Shown here: positions 34,427 to 45,710 of the stretch, piece after piece
Layout: each line of letters starts with the position of its first letter
Position numbering within the stretch: position 1 is the stretch's first letter
Source of the DNA: Podocnemis expansa
Taxonomy: Eukaryota > Chordata > Testudines > Podocnemididae
Length of the DNA stretch: 64,000 nt
Direction of reading: 5' to 3'
NCBI GenBank assembly: GCA_007922195.1
Contig: ML682059.1
Coordinates: 18,593,787-18,657,786 of the forward strand
Notes under the pieces: generated by a model
Told to the model about the DNA's origin: nothing
What the model saw: only the letters and a program-made list of their open reading frames with translations
Databases searched by the model: none
Program-made: the position numbers and the translations under genes

Positions 34427-36040
34427 GTTTTTGTGGAAGTTTTTCATTTTGGTTAGAATTTGTGAGTTTTGAAATTTTTATTTTGCTTAAAACTTTCTGG
34501 GTTTTTTTCTTTTTTTCTTTTTATTCCCCTCTCTCTTTGGTTTGTCTTTTAAAACTATGAAAAAGTGGAATATGGTCCTAGTTCAAAAGGATTTAGTCAG
34601 CTTCTTGTATGACTCCTTTAACTGCATCTTTTTTGAAAACTCTGCTGTCAAGGGATGTCTCATCCCATCAGATACTGTAGTGATAAAGGGCATTTATATA
34701 AGAATCTAGATTTACAGACACATAATAAAAATACCAACTCTAGAGAAAATACAAACCTGCACTCTTAACATGTGTTTTTCACAAGCATTTGTGAAAATAA
34801 TAGCTGAATCACTTAAAATCAAGTGGTGTCACCAAATACAAAAGGAGGCTAAAATAGTATTTTTTTAAATTAATGAACATTAAAGGAATGTTTTTTCTTA
34901 TTTGCCTAATTCCAATTTTACCGCCTCAAAGAGCCTTTATATCAAATAAAAGAACAGCTAGCTGTGATATAATTGATTCAACCTAATTGTTAACATTTAA
35001 CAAAAAAGGCAGAATTCTAGAAACTTATGTTCCATCTCAAAGTCCTTGAAAAGTCATGCCACCAATTTTTAGGCAGAACTCTCCTCAGAAATCACTGTTG
35101 AGTGCTCTTAAATAGTTCTGGCAGGGTCTGGCTCTGACTTCTAGTATGATCACATATCTAGACCAGTCGTGTCAAATAACAGTCAGTTTTTAACATGGAT
35201 TTAGGAAATATTCTGCAAGATTTACTCTTGCATTGTGCAATTTAGTTACTTTTTACATCTTTTTAAATAGGGTTTTAGTCTGTATCTCTTTCATAACAGA
35301 TCAAAAACAATATTCTTCCCTGAGTTTTGTTTCCCTTTAGAGTAATGCTATTTTACTGAATAACTAATGCTCTCTCACTTTTTAATGATATAATAAAATC
35401 TCAGTTTTAATTACCTGAACAAAAAGGTTTCAAGTCCATCAGACTGCCTTTCAAGGCGTGCAGAGGTATTAACTGATTCCATAACCAATTACCTACATTT
35501 TCTTTTACTTATTGTAAATGTGACCTTTTGTTACAATTTGATTGCATGTTTCCTGCTGTGACTATGTAACCCTCTTATGTGTCTGAGAATGGCTATCATC
35601 CTCTCATGTGATGACTGCTGTTAATTTTAATACACTTTGATGGCCAGAGAACAAATAAGTGTCTGTGACACAGTGCAGAGACATTTGAAGGTGGATAAAC
35701 TACCACTTTAATGAGTAGAAATCAGCAAGCAAAGGGGCTTTCCAATGACAAACCAGAAGACCTTCAACCTAGGCAAAGAAAAATATTTCAGTATGCAAAA
35801 ATATTTCAGTATGCAAGCACTTTAAAAAATATTTTTGTGCTTTTGTTAGTCTCTAAAAGTGCTACAGGACTCTGTTTTAGTGGAATAACAGTATACATCA
35901 CAAAATAACACAAAATTGAAGGGTGGATGAATATAACATTATATTACTGAGATTTGCATAAATGCTCTTCAAGTCCCAAATATATTCTAATTCTTCTGTA
36001 AATGAAACTATAATTGGATATAAAATCATTAAGAAACTTA
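34427..36040. other. AT-rich unique sequence with one PLE tail scrap
   Basis: No gene seen. At about 35838-35893, TTGTTAGTCTCTAAAAGTGC followed by TACAGGACTC is a short PLE/SINE-like tail. ATATTTCAGTATGCAA is repeated in tandem near 35788-35817. Confidence 0.45.
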
Positions 36041-36412
36041 GGGTATGTCTACACACAGGTGTTAATTCAACCTAATGTTCATTAGGTCGAATTAAAAAAT
36101 AGCCTGTCTATACAGGTTTCTGCCGATTCAACCTAAGGCTTCCCTTAGGTTGAGTCAAAGAGATGACAATTCAAATTTACAAAACCTGCTGTAAATTCAA
36201 ATAAACCATTGATTCGAACTAGCTAATTCAAATCAATGGCAGCTAACTGCATTAATTCAAACAAATGTTATTTCAAATTAACTGCAGTTTTCCTGTCTCC
36301 TTCCCATGATGCCCAGCACCAGGAAGAGGAAGTGCTGACCACAGAACGCCCCCCCCCCCACCATCACAGGCACACTGTGCCATTGTGAGGGAGAGGTGCT
36401 GGGTCAAAAAGA

Positions 36413-37830
36413 ATGGCAGAGGGCAGCAGTGCCAGGCAGAGTCGGTGGAGGGCTCCAGGCTGGGGCCATCAGGAGGTCCTCTGTCTCCTACACATTCGGG
36501 GGACAGAGGACATCATATCCTGGCTGCGGAGCTGCCACCTCAACCGGGACATATATTCATAGATTGCAGCAGCCTCACTGCCAGGGGGCACCCCTGGATG
36601 ACGGAACAAGTCCGGATAAAAATAAAGACCCTGCAGCAAGAGTACACAGGGGTCAGAGAGGCAAGGCGGCTGTGAGGCTCTGCACAGTGTGGCATGTACC
36701 CCTACTTCAGAGAGCTGGACAGGTTCCTGTCCAGCAAGCCCAGTGGCCTGCCGTCCATGACCATTGACTCTGGGGAACCCTGCCAGGAATCCAGCACCCT
36801 GGAGGGAGGATGCATAGAGGAGGATGCCCCAGTCAATGCTGAGTCTGAGAGGACGCCACTGCCGCCTAGCACAGCTGCCAGCCCCGAACTCCTTAGTACC
36901 CTTGATGAGGGACAAGCACCACTGGGGAGCAGAAGGAGGAGGAGGAGGAGGCCCCCCCACCCGAGGAGGCCCCCAGAAGAGGAGGGAACATCCTGGCAGA
37001 TGTCAGCAGCACCCGTGGATGAGTGCGTCTTTCCTCCCACCCTGTGGCTTGCCCTGTGCTGGTCCGAGGAACTGGCAGGGCATGGAGTAAGGGTCTCCAG
37101 CCGGGCAGGGCTGAAGGGGCCCCCCGGGGACACGAATCCACTGGGTACAGGGCCCGGGGACTGTGTGCCAGCAGGGGAAGTGGACCCCTGGGCATTATAG
37201 GCGTTTAGAGTTAGGAACGCTGGAGGAAAGCACTGCAGGCAGCATTGAGGGCATGCAGCATGCAGCCCACAGCCCAGGCACAAGGCCTTGGTGGGCAGGG
37301 GTGGGCAAAGCTCTGGCTCACTGCTGCATGTTGCTGTGGCCACCATGGCCAGGCCAGGGCAGATGGCATGGCCACGCATGTCCAGGAGGGCAGGTGGACA
37401 TGCAGGAGACTAATATGATGTTCCTCACTTCTCTCCAGCAGCTCATCATGACAGCTGTCCTCATGCTGCAGGGAGCCCCCCCCCCCCCCCCAACAACACC
37501 TGGCAGATGAGAGCAGCACGCCAGACCCGGAACGAGCTCCTGGACCAGATACTTCACCTGAGCCAGGGGGCTGAGGAAAGACATGCGGGCCTGGTGGGGC
37601 CAGGTGCGGCACACCAGGACTCTGCCCTCTGTCTCCCTGAGTGCTCCGTCACAATCAAGGAGCAGGAGCTGCAGTCCAGGAGCGCCACACTCAGGCCCTG
37701 GAATGGGTGGGCACAGCACTCATCAACATGGCCAGTGCTCTGACTGGCATTAGCACAGCCCTGCAGGGCATGTCAGCCAGCAGACCACCTGGACTCCCCC
37801 GGGGCAGCCGAACAGGTCACCCAGAACCCT
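36413..37830 (+). pseudogene. Harb2 Myb/SANT-like accessory protein pseudogene
   Basis: Exon 1 (36413 to about 37016) begins with ATGGCAGAGGGC and encodes, across a frameshift and stops, IRGTEDIISWLRSCHLNRDI, then MTEQVRIKIKTLQQEYTGV and MYPYFRELDRFLSSKPSG, collinear with the Harb3 protein. An Arg-rich run (GSRRRRRRRPP) near 36935 may be a nuclear signal. A donor-like GATGAGTGCG sits at the same point as the donor in Harb1. Exon 2, from about 37438, is damaged but keeps ALEWVGTALINMASALTGIS. AATAAA at 38169-38174 ends the gene. Confidence 0.7.
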
Positions 37831-38168
37831 GGCACACCTCGCCTACAGCACCCCTGGACACAGGGTGGCCATGGGGAAGGCCAACCCTGCCCCCCCCATG
37901 ATGCAGGGACAGCCCCCATCATCTGACCCCACCATCTTCCCGTACCCCATGCTGTCCCCCACAAGCCCCCCAGTTCTGCCCCCACGTCCCTTGTTGTGCC
38001 CACAACACCCCAGTTCTGCCCCCATGTCCCCAGTTATTCCCCCTGCCCTGTTGTGCCCCCAAGTCCCCAGTTCTTCCCCCAAGTCCCCTGTTGTGCTCCC
38101 CAACCCCCAGTTCTGCTCCCAAGTCCCCTGTTCCGGCCTGAACCTCCCTCATGATGGATGTGTCTGGG

Positions 38169-38218
38169 AATAAACACTCTGCCCCAAAAGTTCTGTTATG
38201 TAATGTGTTTTTATTTAG
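38169..38218. terminator. Convergent poly(A) signals in Harb2
   Basis: AATAAA at 38169-38174 (plus, Myb-like gene) faces TTTATT at 38213-38218 (AATAAA on minus). A minus-strand frame just beyond it reads TWETKAKHLSGHFAQPQTAW, IWEALADLFLQEAQ and stop. This may be the last part of the lost transposase gene, though I cannot match it to a known C-terminus. Confidence 0.45.
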
Positions 38219-38598
38219 GTACAGTGGGGGGGGTCTGTGTGGGGTGGCTATGTGCGGGGTGGGGGGGTGGTGCAGGTAGTCTTCACTGTGCCTCCTGAAG
38301 GAAGAGGTCTGCTAGGGCCTCCCAGATCCTGACAGCGCTGATTGGGGCCAGCTTGGTGTCCCAGGCAGTCTGTGGCTGTGCAAAGTGGCCGGAGAGGTGC
38401 TTGGCCTTAGTCTCCCAGGTGGCAGGGGCTCTCTCCCCCCACAGTTCACATAAATTGTGAACTCCCTTATTTCAAAATAAGGAAAATCATTTCGACACAA
38501 TACCAGCTAGTTTGGTATTGAAATGAGGGTTATTTTGAAACTGTGGTTTTGAAATAACCCCGTCTGGCTCTGTGGGGCATATCGATATAACAGGTGAC

Positions 38599-38633
38599 CT
38601 TCCTCCCAGGGTGCCATGCACCCTGGGAGGAAG
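38599..38633. repeat. Perfect 16-bp hairpin in Harb2
   Basis: CTTCCTCCCAGGGTGC (38599-38614), a 3-base loop CAT, and the exact complement GCACCCTGGGAGGAAG (38618-38633). It lies inside a larger imperfect palindrome (about 38640-38900) where GCCCCGCAGCCCTGGCCC pairs with GGGCCAGGGCTGCGGGGC. Confidence 0.85.
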
Positions 38634-39218
38634 TCCCACTCCCGTCAGCACCCTGGCCAGGGAGCTGATCAGCGCCAGTGGTGCCAGCTGCTAGCGGGGT
38701 GGGGGGGTGGTAGGTGCCGAGCCCGCTCAGCCCCGCAGCCCTGGCCCCGTGGCTACTGGGGGGCGAGCAGGGCCAGGGCTGCGGGGCCAAGCAGGCTCCA
38801 GCACCTAAAGCCCCTGAACAGCTGGCATCCCCGACAAGCCTGGAGAGCCAGCTCTGGGACCCCCACAGGGCAGCTGCAGGGATGCCCCATGGTCCCTCCC
38901 CCACTGCCCCATCAGCAGTGGGGGAGGCAGGACAGGGGGATCCCTGCCCTGGGGCTGTTTTCCCCTGCCTGGCTGTCCAGATGAGAACCATGAAGGGGCT
39001 GGGTGGCAACATGGCCCTGCCAGGGGGCCATGTTGCCACACCTCCCATGGCTCTCCTCTCCTGAATCGAAATAGCAAGTCCTGTATCGGGACTTGCTATT
39101 TTGATTTGGTGGTTTTCCTTAATTCAATTTAAATTAAATCAAATTAAGGATTTTATTTCAAATTAGCTTATTTCTAAATATCTTATTTCAAAATAAGCAT
39201 CTACATGTGAACATAGCC

Positions 39219-39866
39219 TCAGAGTCTCAGTCACAGCAGGCTGGGCTGGGCTCTCAGAAAGCCACTTGCACCTCCCTCCATTGCACCTGTTCATCTTCAG
39301 TCAGTTGGCAGGCTAATCTGATTGACTGCACATTGAACGAATCACAAATAAGAAAAGAAACAGTGGCTGAGGCCCACCTGGAATGATCCAATCAAAGGCC
39401 AGCCGGGTCTGAGCCCAACCAAAGGCCACCATGCTGAATGACTGATGGTGAGTGGGTGGTAGGGAGGCAGGAGCCAGCCTGCCTCTGGCTGTGACTGAGA
39501 CTGATTGCCAATGCCTGCCACTATGTGGTAGAGGACGTGGAAAAAGATGGGGAAGAGGAGTCTGGGAGCTATGCAGCAGGGGAGGGTGGTGGTGGTCAGG
39601 AGTGGCCAAGCAGGGGAAGGGGGGTCTGGGACCTGCACAGTAGGAGAAGGGGAGTTAGGGAGCCAGCGAGGCAAAGGGGAGCCCACAGGGCAAGGAAAAG
39701 TGAAGGTGTTGCAGAACCTGTGGGGTTGGGGAGGGGAAGGGGAACCCATGCAGCTCTGAACATGGCAGGTAAAAGGGTTGGGGAACCCATGCAGACACAT
39801 GGTCCATGACAAGTATCCTGCCCACCAATGTGGTCCCCCACATTGCATTGAGTTTGACATCTCTGC
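39219..39866. other. Unassigned GC- and AG-rich sequence
   Basis: AG-rich on the plus strand (39525-39770), producing long shadow frames of Gly/Arg or Pro/Leu composition. No domain recognised and no gene called. Confidence 0.4.
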
Positions 39867-40125
39867 TTTAAGGGGATCAATAAACATGTGGACAATGGTA
39901 ATCCAGTGAATATAGTTTACAAAGACTTTCAGAAAGACTTTGACATGGTCCCTCAGCATAGGCTTTTAAGCGAAGTAAGGAGACATAGAGTCAGAGGGAA
40001 GGATCAGTAACCGGACAAAGCATAGCAATAAATGTTCAGTTTTCAGAATGGAGAAAGGTAAATAGCAGTGTCTACCAGGGATCTGTACTAGGATGAGTAT
40101 TTTTCAACATATTCATACGTGCTCC
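39867..40125 (+). repeat. Old CR1-like reverse transcriptase fragment
   Basis: The plus frame has GNPVNIVYKDFQKDFDMVPQ, equivalent to the RT block [11 protein letters not shown] of CR1-B, followed by stops and a decayed QGSVLG-equivalent near 40075-40110. Only about 260 bp survive. Confidence 0.7.
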
Positions 40126-41606
40126 TGGAGGCTTTTGGCACCCTTTTGGTCCCTGCCAGCTGGCATTCAGGACATGAAGCACAGAAGTCATGGACCTCTT
40201 TGGGGATCCCCAGTTAGAAAAATCTAAAGGCCACTCTCTCCAATGTCTCTTCCCTCTCAAGTTGCCTCCACATGGCATTGAGTGGGCCAAGTGGAGAATC
40301 CTTCAGCAAAATAGCTGAGATCATAGCTCTGAAGTTTGGGGTCTTGTGTTATTCAGGAGACCTTGTCATTCTGGACTCAAAGTGATGCACTTCTTCAACA
40401 GTCCAGCTGCACCCTGCTCCCTGTCAGGTAGTTATCTGCTTCCAGGCCGAGCTCAGTTTGTGGTCCTTACCGTTCCAGTATGAAGTTCTCATTTTTTGAT
40501 AACCAGCCAAGGCTCAGGTCCTAAGGTGTCCCTGAACTAATATGCTGTCAAACTAGCATTCCAGGGGGGGAATTCCTAGAGCCTTCTGCCTTATACTGGT
40601 CCATAGCTCCCTCATTTTGGGCCTGAATTAGTCTTGGCCAGTGGGCCTTTTTCCACTGCCACAGTAGCTCTCCAAACCATCTCCCGTCCTGTCCCAGTAC
40701 TGATGTGTAAACCAGAGTGACAGCTAAGCCAATCCAGCAAGTCTCAGTGTTGCCTCCTACTTCTGGTCGCACTCTTATTGCTGGGTGGAATCACACATCA
40801 TCCTGAATGCACTGAGAGTAGACTAGGGCTGCTACCATGACAGAGAACTCTGATAACATTGCTCATAGTATGATCTGGCTACACCTAGAATCCAAAAACA
40901 CTGTCACGTTGGTATTGTTGACCCATGCCAGAAGCAGCATTGTGGCTGGACTCTGTTTCCAAGCTCAGGTGCCTGCCACCCGTGCCTGCCCACAGCTGCC
41001 ATCCACAAAGAGGAACTCATGCCTACAATGCTCTTCCGGTCAACACTCAAAGAAATTGCCCTTTGCTGTCACTAGCGTCTGTCTCATCACTGGGGCTATG
41101 GGACAGCCATGTGGGGCATATCCTCCTCTTCAGATACCTCAGTTCCCCACTCCATTCTGCCTAGGTGGTTAGGTCTCACACTGTTGGGGACGACTCTGTG
41201 GGGTATGACTAGGTTAGCTGTCCTCAGCCTCATCTCCTAGTCTGGCCCTTGCTTAGGGTTGGTGTCTTGACTCCTGGGATGACTAACCTAGAGGCTGATG
41301 ACGAGGAACTCTCAGCTGCCACATAGTTTTCCATCAAAATCATGGCATCTGCCAGCGTCAACACTCAATAGCATCTCACCCTCTTCTTCCTGCCAGCTGA
41401 GAAAATGTAGCTGAACTGCTTCTGCCACCTGTACTCTGGTCCACTTCTGTTGGTGCAGCCAGTACCAACACTGTTCCTTCAGGCTTTAGACCAGCACCCA
41501 AATGTGGGTTCCTGGATGGTCTCTCTGCTTGTGGAACCTTTGGCAGGAAGTATTGGGCCTCATACTGAGGTTGTCAAGGATGGCTCTCTTTAACTTGTCA
41601 ATTTCC
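40126..41606. other. Unassigned sequence, no gene seen
   Basis: About 1.5 kb of mid-GC DNA with short frames (40072-40290 minus, 40548-40772 minus, 40837-41172 plus). None shows a family pattern. No terminal repeats were found. Confidence 0.4.
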
Positions 41607-41696
41607 AAAGGGATAGCCATGTTAGTCTAGTCCAGAAAAAAAAAAAAAGCCAACAAGGATTCGTGTGGCACTTTAAGACTAACAGATTTATTTTTC

Positions 41697-41737
41697 ACAT
41701 GAGCTTTCATGGGAGAAAATCCCACTTCCTCAGATGC
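41697..41737 (-). ncRNA. Hammerhead-ribozyme-like core in the PLE-2 3' UTR
   Basis: On the minus strand: GCAT, CTGAGGA, extra A, GTGGG-ATTTTCT-CCCAT as stem II, GAAA, GCTC and ATGT. All core positions (CUGANGA, GAAA, U16.1, C17) are kept, and stem III is the palindrome AGCU. It differs from the PLE-1 core mainly at the variable N7 position and in the stem II loop. Activity is inferred. Confidence 0.6.
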
Positions 41738-41902
41738 TTCGAAGATGGGTGAACTTACAGAATGGAATGAAAATAAATGCAAGGGGGTGTAAAACATAGG
41801 ATCAGGTCATACAGTAACAGCAAATCAGAGCAGTTGTTAGGTTCAAACCATGGGAAGCCTGAAGTCAAATTACCTTTTGTAATGGGAAAAGAACGCATAG
41901 TC

Positions 41903-42394
41903 TCAATTCAATCCTGCTGTCACAGAATTTAGTTTGCAAATTAATTTGAGTTCAGCTGTTTCTCTTTGAAGTCCTGATGTCCCGGTCACATCTCTGACGA
42001 CTGTCGTTAACAAATCATTTATCGGGTGATTAGAAAGATGGAAGTGCTTAGCAACTGGTTTCTTTGTTTTGTGATTTCTGATATCAGCTTTGTGTTCATT
42101 TATTCTTTTGCGCAGGGATCGTCTTGTTTGTCCAATGTATAAGGTGTTGGGGCATTTCTTGCACATGATGGCATAGATCACATTAGTAGATGAGCAGGAA
42201 AATGAGCCTTTGATGGAGTAGCAGGCTTGATTAGGACTTATGATGGTATCTATTGTGCAGATATGTAGGCAGAGTGGTTTGTTGCAGAGGTGTGTGCCTG
42301 CTTCAATGTTTCTGTTGTTAGATCTGTAGTTGCTGGTGAGTATCTGTTTAAGACTGGGTGGCTGTCTGTAGGCAAGGAGAGGTCTGTCTCCCAA
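41903..42394 (-). CDS. PLE-2 GIY-YIG endonuclease domain (C-terminal part)
   Basis: An open frame of about 163 residues, cut off from its RT by Harb3. It starts GDRPLLAYRQPPSLKQILTS, then has a Cys/His cluster (CNKPLCLHIC), CKKCPNTLYIGQTRRSLRKR, INEHKADIRNH and LICKLNSVTAGLN before the stop. The LYIGQT element and downstream R and H residues fit the GIY-YIG nuclease of Penelope elements, which nicks DNA to prime reverse transcription. The frame is intact, but its start is artificial, since the normal product is a fusion with RT. Confidence 0.88.
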   Translation of the reverse strand: MGDRPLLAYRQPPSLKQILTSNYRSNNRNIEAGTHLCNKPLCLHICTIDTIISPNQACYSIKGSFSCSSTNVIYAIMCKKCPNTLYIGQTRRSLRKRINEHKADIRNHKTKKPVAKHFHLSNHPINDLLTTVVRDVTGTSGLQRETAELKLICKLNSVTAGLN

Positions 42395-42814
42395 GGCTTG
42401 AGAGAGTGAGGGATAATCTTTTAGAATAGGCTGTAGGTCCTTAATGATCTGTTTCAGAAGTCTGACTTGAGGGTTGTATGTGGTGACTAGTGGGCTGTGT
42501 TCACACCTAAGCTTTTATTTCGAAATAATTTATTTCAGAATAACTTATTTTGAAATAAAATCCTTATTTTGAAATAAGTTAATTAGAATTAACAGGTTTT
42601 TTTAATTCAAATTAAGGGAAGCCCTTCAAATCGAAATAGCATGCCCTGTGTGTAGACATGCTCTTTCGATTTTAGGAGAGGGGCAGCATGGGAGGTGTGG
42701 CAACCTGGCCAGCTCACTGGGCCATGTTGGTGGCCATGTTGCCAGCCAATCACGTAAAAGCATGAATGGACACCCCCTCCCTGTCCATTGTGACTCCCAA
42801 GTGCTTGCGAGAAA

Positions 42815-43434
42815 GATGGCTATGGATGCTCCCTGGCTCCCGTACCATCTAGAGCACTTGGTAGACCTGCTGCTAGCCTGCAGAGTGCTGCCTTGCTGTG
42901 GGACACACTCTTCGATGAGCCTGGGGTTGAGCCCCGGACCACCGTCTCAGTGGCCCTCCCAGCAGCAATAGCTCCCCGTCCCCCTTCTGTTCCAAAGCCC
43001 ATCTGGGCACTGGGCACTGGGCACCAGCACAGGATGGTGAGAATGGGTTGTCCAGTGAACCTGGAGCAACAAGCCTGGAGGAGGAACCTCAGGTTAGCAG
43101 GGAGACCATCGCCCCTCGTCGCCGAGCTCACTCCAGTCCTACGCTGAAGGCACACAGTGATGAGGGCAGGCATCCCTGTGGAGCGTGGCCATCACTCTCT
43201 GGAAGATGGCCACTCCTGAGTCCCACAGGTCCGTTGCCCATCTCGTCAGCGTTGGGATGTCCACCGTCAGGGAACTGCCGCTTCAGGTTGCCCACGCCAT
43301 CAGCCGGTCCTGCAGCCACGCCTCGTCATCCTGGGAGTGCTGCAGGACAGCATCACCGGCCTCACCGCCCTGGGCTTTCCAATGTGTCAGGGGATAGTTG
43401 ATGCCAACCACATCGCCAGGTGAGCCCCACCACT
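42815..43434 (+). pseudogene. Harb3 transposase, truncated after the first catalytic region
   Basis: The N-terminal part is decayed. Recognisable segments are AITLWKMATPESHRSVAHLV (from 43188), VGMSTVRELPLQVAHAI and, in a shifted frame, VILGVLQDSITGLTALGFPM, then CQGIVDANHIAR followed by TGA near 43431. The last segment equals the GFPxCxGAIDGTHI block of Harbinger transposases and keeps the Asp. Everything after it, including the second Asp and the Glu, is missing, and the 3' UTR with AATAAA at 43500 follows at once. It cannot catalyse transposition. Confidence 0.78.
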
Positions 43435-43499
43435 CTGTCCGCTCCCCTATTATGCCAAGCCAGCCACCACCCAACCCACCCACACCCTGAATCCAACCC

Positions 43500-43546
43500 A
43501 ATAAAACACTCAACACAACTTATAACGTGGGTGAACTGGATTTATT
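43500..43546. terminator. Convergent poly(A) signals in Harb3
   Basis: AATAAA at 43500-43505 (plus) faces TTTATT at 43541-43546 (AATAAA on minus), nearly the same geometry as in Harb1. Confidence 0.65.
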
Positions 43547-43708
43547 TACACGAACAAGGGGGTTGGGGAAGGCAAAGCTGGGGAGGCAATAAGGGTCAAG
43601 TGGGGGCACAACTGGGGGCACAGAACTGGGACAGGGGATATGGGATGGGGGCACAGAGCTGGGATGGGGGATGTGGGGTGTTGTTTTGGGGACAACTGGG
43701 AAGGCATA

Positions 43709-45300
43709 TTAGGGGGGAACCACCCCTGGGGCAGGGTCCGCAGCCCCATGGCCTTCTCCAAGGCCACCCCGGATCTGGGGGCGCCGGTGATGAGGGGCAG
43801 CTGGATCCCTGGGAGGGACAGTGTCCATCCCCTGCTGGGAGGAAAGGTGATCCCCAATGCGCTGGACTGCAGTCTGGAGATTTTCCAGGGCCGTTCCTTG
43901 CCGCTCAAGGGCAGCCGCCTGGTGGTTGAGGGCGATCACCTGGTGGTCGAGGGAGGTCACCTGTCATTCGAGCGCCATTGCCTGGTGCTCCGTCGCCGCT
44001 GCCTGCCACTCCAGGGCTGCCACAATGAGGTCTTCAGTGTTGGTGGCACGCTGGAGCTGCCAGATAGTGGCAACCTGGCAGCTGGCCTGCTCGATGCGCC
44101 AGGCCTGGGTTGACTTGTTGGCCTGCTGACTGAGCTAAAGCATGCCGGCCAGTATGTCATCCCGACTCAGGTGGGCTTTTCTCCTGGGTCGTGCAGTGGT
44201 CGGCAGGCCCGGGGCAGAAGGCCGGTGTGTGGGTGGACGAGCTGCAGGGCAGAAGGGAGAACAGTTAAGTGTCAGCCTATCGGCCTTGGTGTGTGGAGCC
44301 TGTGAGCTGCAAACCCCTGCCCTGACTGCCAATAGCATTCCCAATTGTGTGCTGTGTACACTGCACTCAGGGGGCACATGGCCTCAGGGCCCACAGTACT
44401 GAGCTGTCCTTGGCAGCATGTGGCCTGGGCAGTCTCCCGAAGCCATGTGATACTAGTGCTGGCTGCAGGCTCTCTGACCCTGCATGCTGCCATGCTTGCC
44501 TAGTCCCCCCCACCAAGCTGAGGGACCCCCCTCCTTTTTGGGCATGGGACCTTGTCTCCACATGATCTCTGCGAACTACATCCATGGGAGAGCCTGTGCA
44601 CCCCACCCCCGGGCCCAAGCCCCACTGTCCCAGGGCCATGCCCCCCTCGGCACCCGTTCCCTGCACTCCTGGGTCTCCCTGCCTGGGGGGGAGGAGGGAC
44701 ACTCATGGACTGCGATGCCTGATGTCCGGTGTGATGTTCCCTCCTCAATGGCTGCCTTCTCCTCCTCTGCTTCCTCCTCAGGACTGGTGGGCTGGGGTCC
44801 CCTTCTGGCAGCAGCTCTGGGCTCGCAGGAGGAGCCGAGCTGGGCCAGCTGGTCTCATCAACCTTGAGGGCTTCCTCGTGCTCCGAGGCAGTCCGCTCTG
44901 GCTCCAGCAATGTGGGGCTGGTGCGCAGCTTGCTGGCATCCTGCACATGTTGGGGCGGGGCCCCCAGTTCCTGGCTCAGGAATGCATCCAGCTCCTCGTA
45001 GAAAGAGCAGCTGGTGGCAGCTGCTGCCCCGTGGAGGAGCCTCGCATCCCTTACCTGGGCATAGTCCTGGCACAGGCCCCTAACTTTCAAGCACACTTGC
45101 TCGGTGGTGCGCTCAAAGCCCTCCTGTGCCAGGGCCTGGGTGATGTCTGAATAGACATCCATGTTCCGGTGTCGTGCCTGGAACTGTGCCCAGATGTCCT
45201 CCCCGGACCAGATCCTGATGAGGGCAAGGGTCTCATCTGTGGTCCATATGGACCCCTGGCATCGGCCCGGTCCGCGAGCACCCCTGCTGGTGTCTGCCAT
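43709..45300 (-). pseudogene. Harb3 Myb/SANT-like protein: intact exon 1, damaged exon 2
   Basis: Exon 1 starts at 45300 (MADTSRGARGPGRCQGSIWT). The helix region follows as TDETLALIRIWSGEDIWAQF, QARHRNMDVYSDITQALAQE and RTTEQVCLKVRGLCQDYAQV, the spacing of Myb/SANT-like (trihelix) DNA-binding domains, at about residues 17-95. Next come FYEELDAFLSQELG, an acidic, Pro-rich linker and a basic run (RRKQRRRRQPLRR). The exon is open to about 44707, where the donor equivalent reads ATGAGT. Exon 2 (about 44256-43709) encodes Ala/Gln/Leu-rich helices such as SLDHQVIALNHQAAALERQG, with TAG and TGA inside. Role in the family: binding the palindromic subterminal repeats and recruiting transposase. The start was chosen from the context shared with Harb1 and Harb2. 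Confidence 0.75.
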
Positions 45301-45710
45301 CCTCGCTGTGCTCAGGCTGAGGCTGGCAGCACGAAGGAGCAGGCTGCAGGGCACTTCCTGCCCCTGAGCACCCTGGGAGCAGGAAAGTCACCTCGAGCTG
45401 CTTTGAAAATAGCATTGTTTTGAAACAACGGGTTTTGGGATCCATTGTTTAGAAACAGCGAGTTGGTTGCATTGTTTTGAAATGGCCGTTTCGAAACAAT
45501 GTGTCCGAACACCGTTGTTTTGAAACAGCCATTTTGAAACAACAGCTATTTCGATGTCAAGCCAAGTTTAATGGTTTCAAAATAACGACTGTTATTTCAA
45601 AACAATGGGTCCCATTGTTTCAAAATAATGGTACATCATGTGGACATGAGAAATTTTATTTCAAAACAATGGCTGTTGTTTCAAAATAAAATTCGCATCT
45701 GAACACAGCC

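Larger units (their letters stand above)
36041..39218 (+). mobile_element. Degenerate two-gene Harbinger element Harb2
   Basis: The left end, GGGTATGTCTACACACAG, is followed by TTAATTC-type palindromes. A Myb-like gene relic lies on the plus strand (36413-37830). The last part, from about 38443 to 39218, has the other palindrome subfamily (TTATTTCAAAATAAG) and the CCTCCCATGG block, and ends ATGTGAACATAGCC. It may therefore be a separate MITE that replaced the original right end. Flanking triplets TTA and TCA do not match, in line with a composite. Confidence 0.65.
42493..45710 (+). mobile_element. Harbinger element Harb3, nested in PLE-2
   Basis: Starts GGCTGTGTTCACACCTAAG and ends CTGAACACAGCC, with GTG on both sides as target duplication. 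Comparison with PLE-1 at about 15640-15665 shows where the PLE was interrupted. Subterminal palindromes are TTATTTCGAAATAA and TGTTTCGAAACA types. It has a truncated transposase (+) and a Myb-like gene (-) with an intact first exon. Confidence 0.9.

Noticed and set aside
36469..38103. Long Pro/Gly-rich frames on both strands of 36.4-38.1 kb
   Set aside because: Only the plus-strand reading is collinear with the Myb-like protein of the other elements. The rest follow from C-rich runs and repeated CCCAGTTCTGCCCCC-type words.
39313..39959. Coding region of a Pro/His/Leu-rich protein
   Set aside because: The frame arises from an AG-rich plus strand; there is no domain and several equally long frames overlap.
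44584..45150. Plus-strand 188-residue frame
   Set aside because: It is antisense to exon 1 of the Harb3 Myb-like gene, which has recognisable domain structure.
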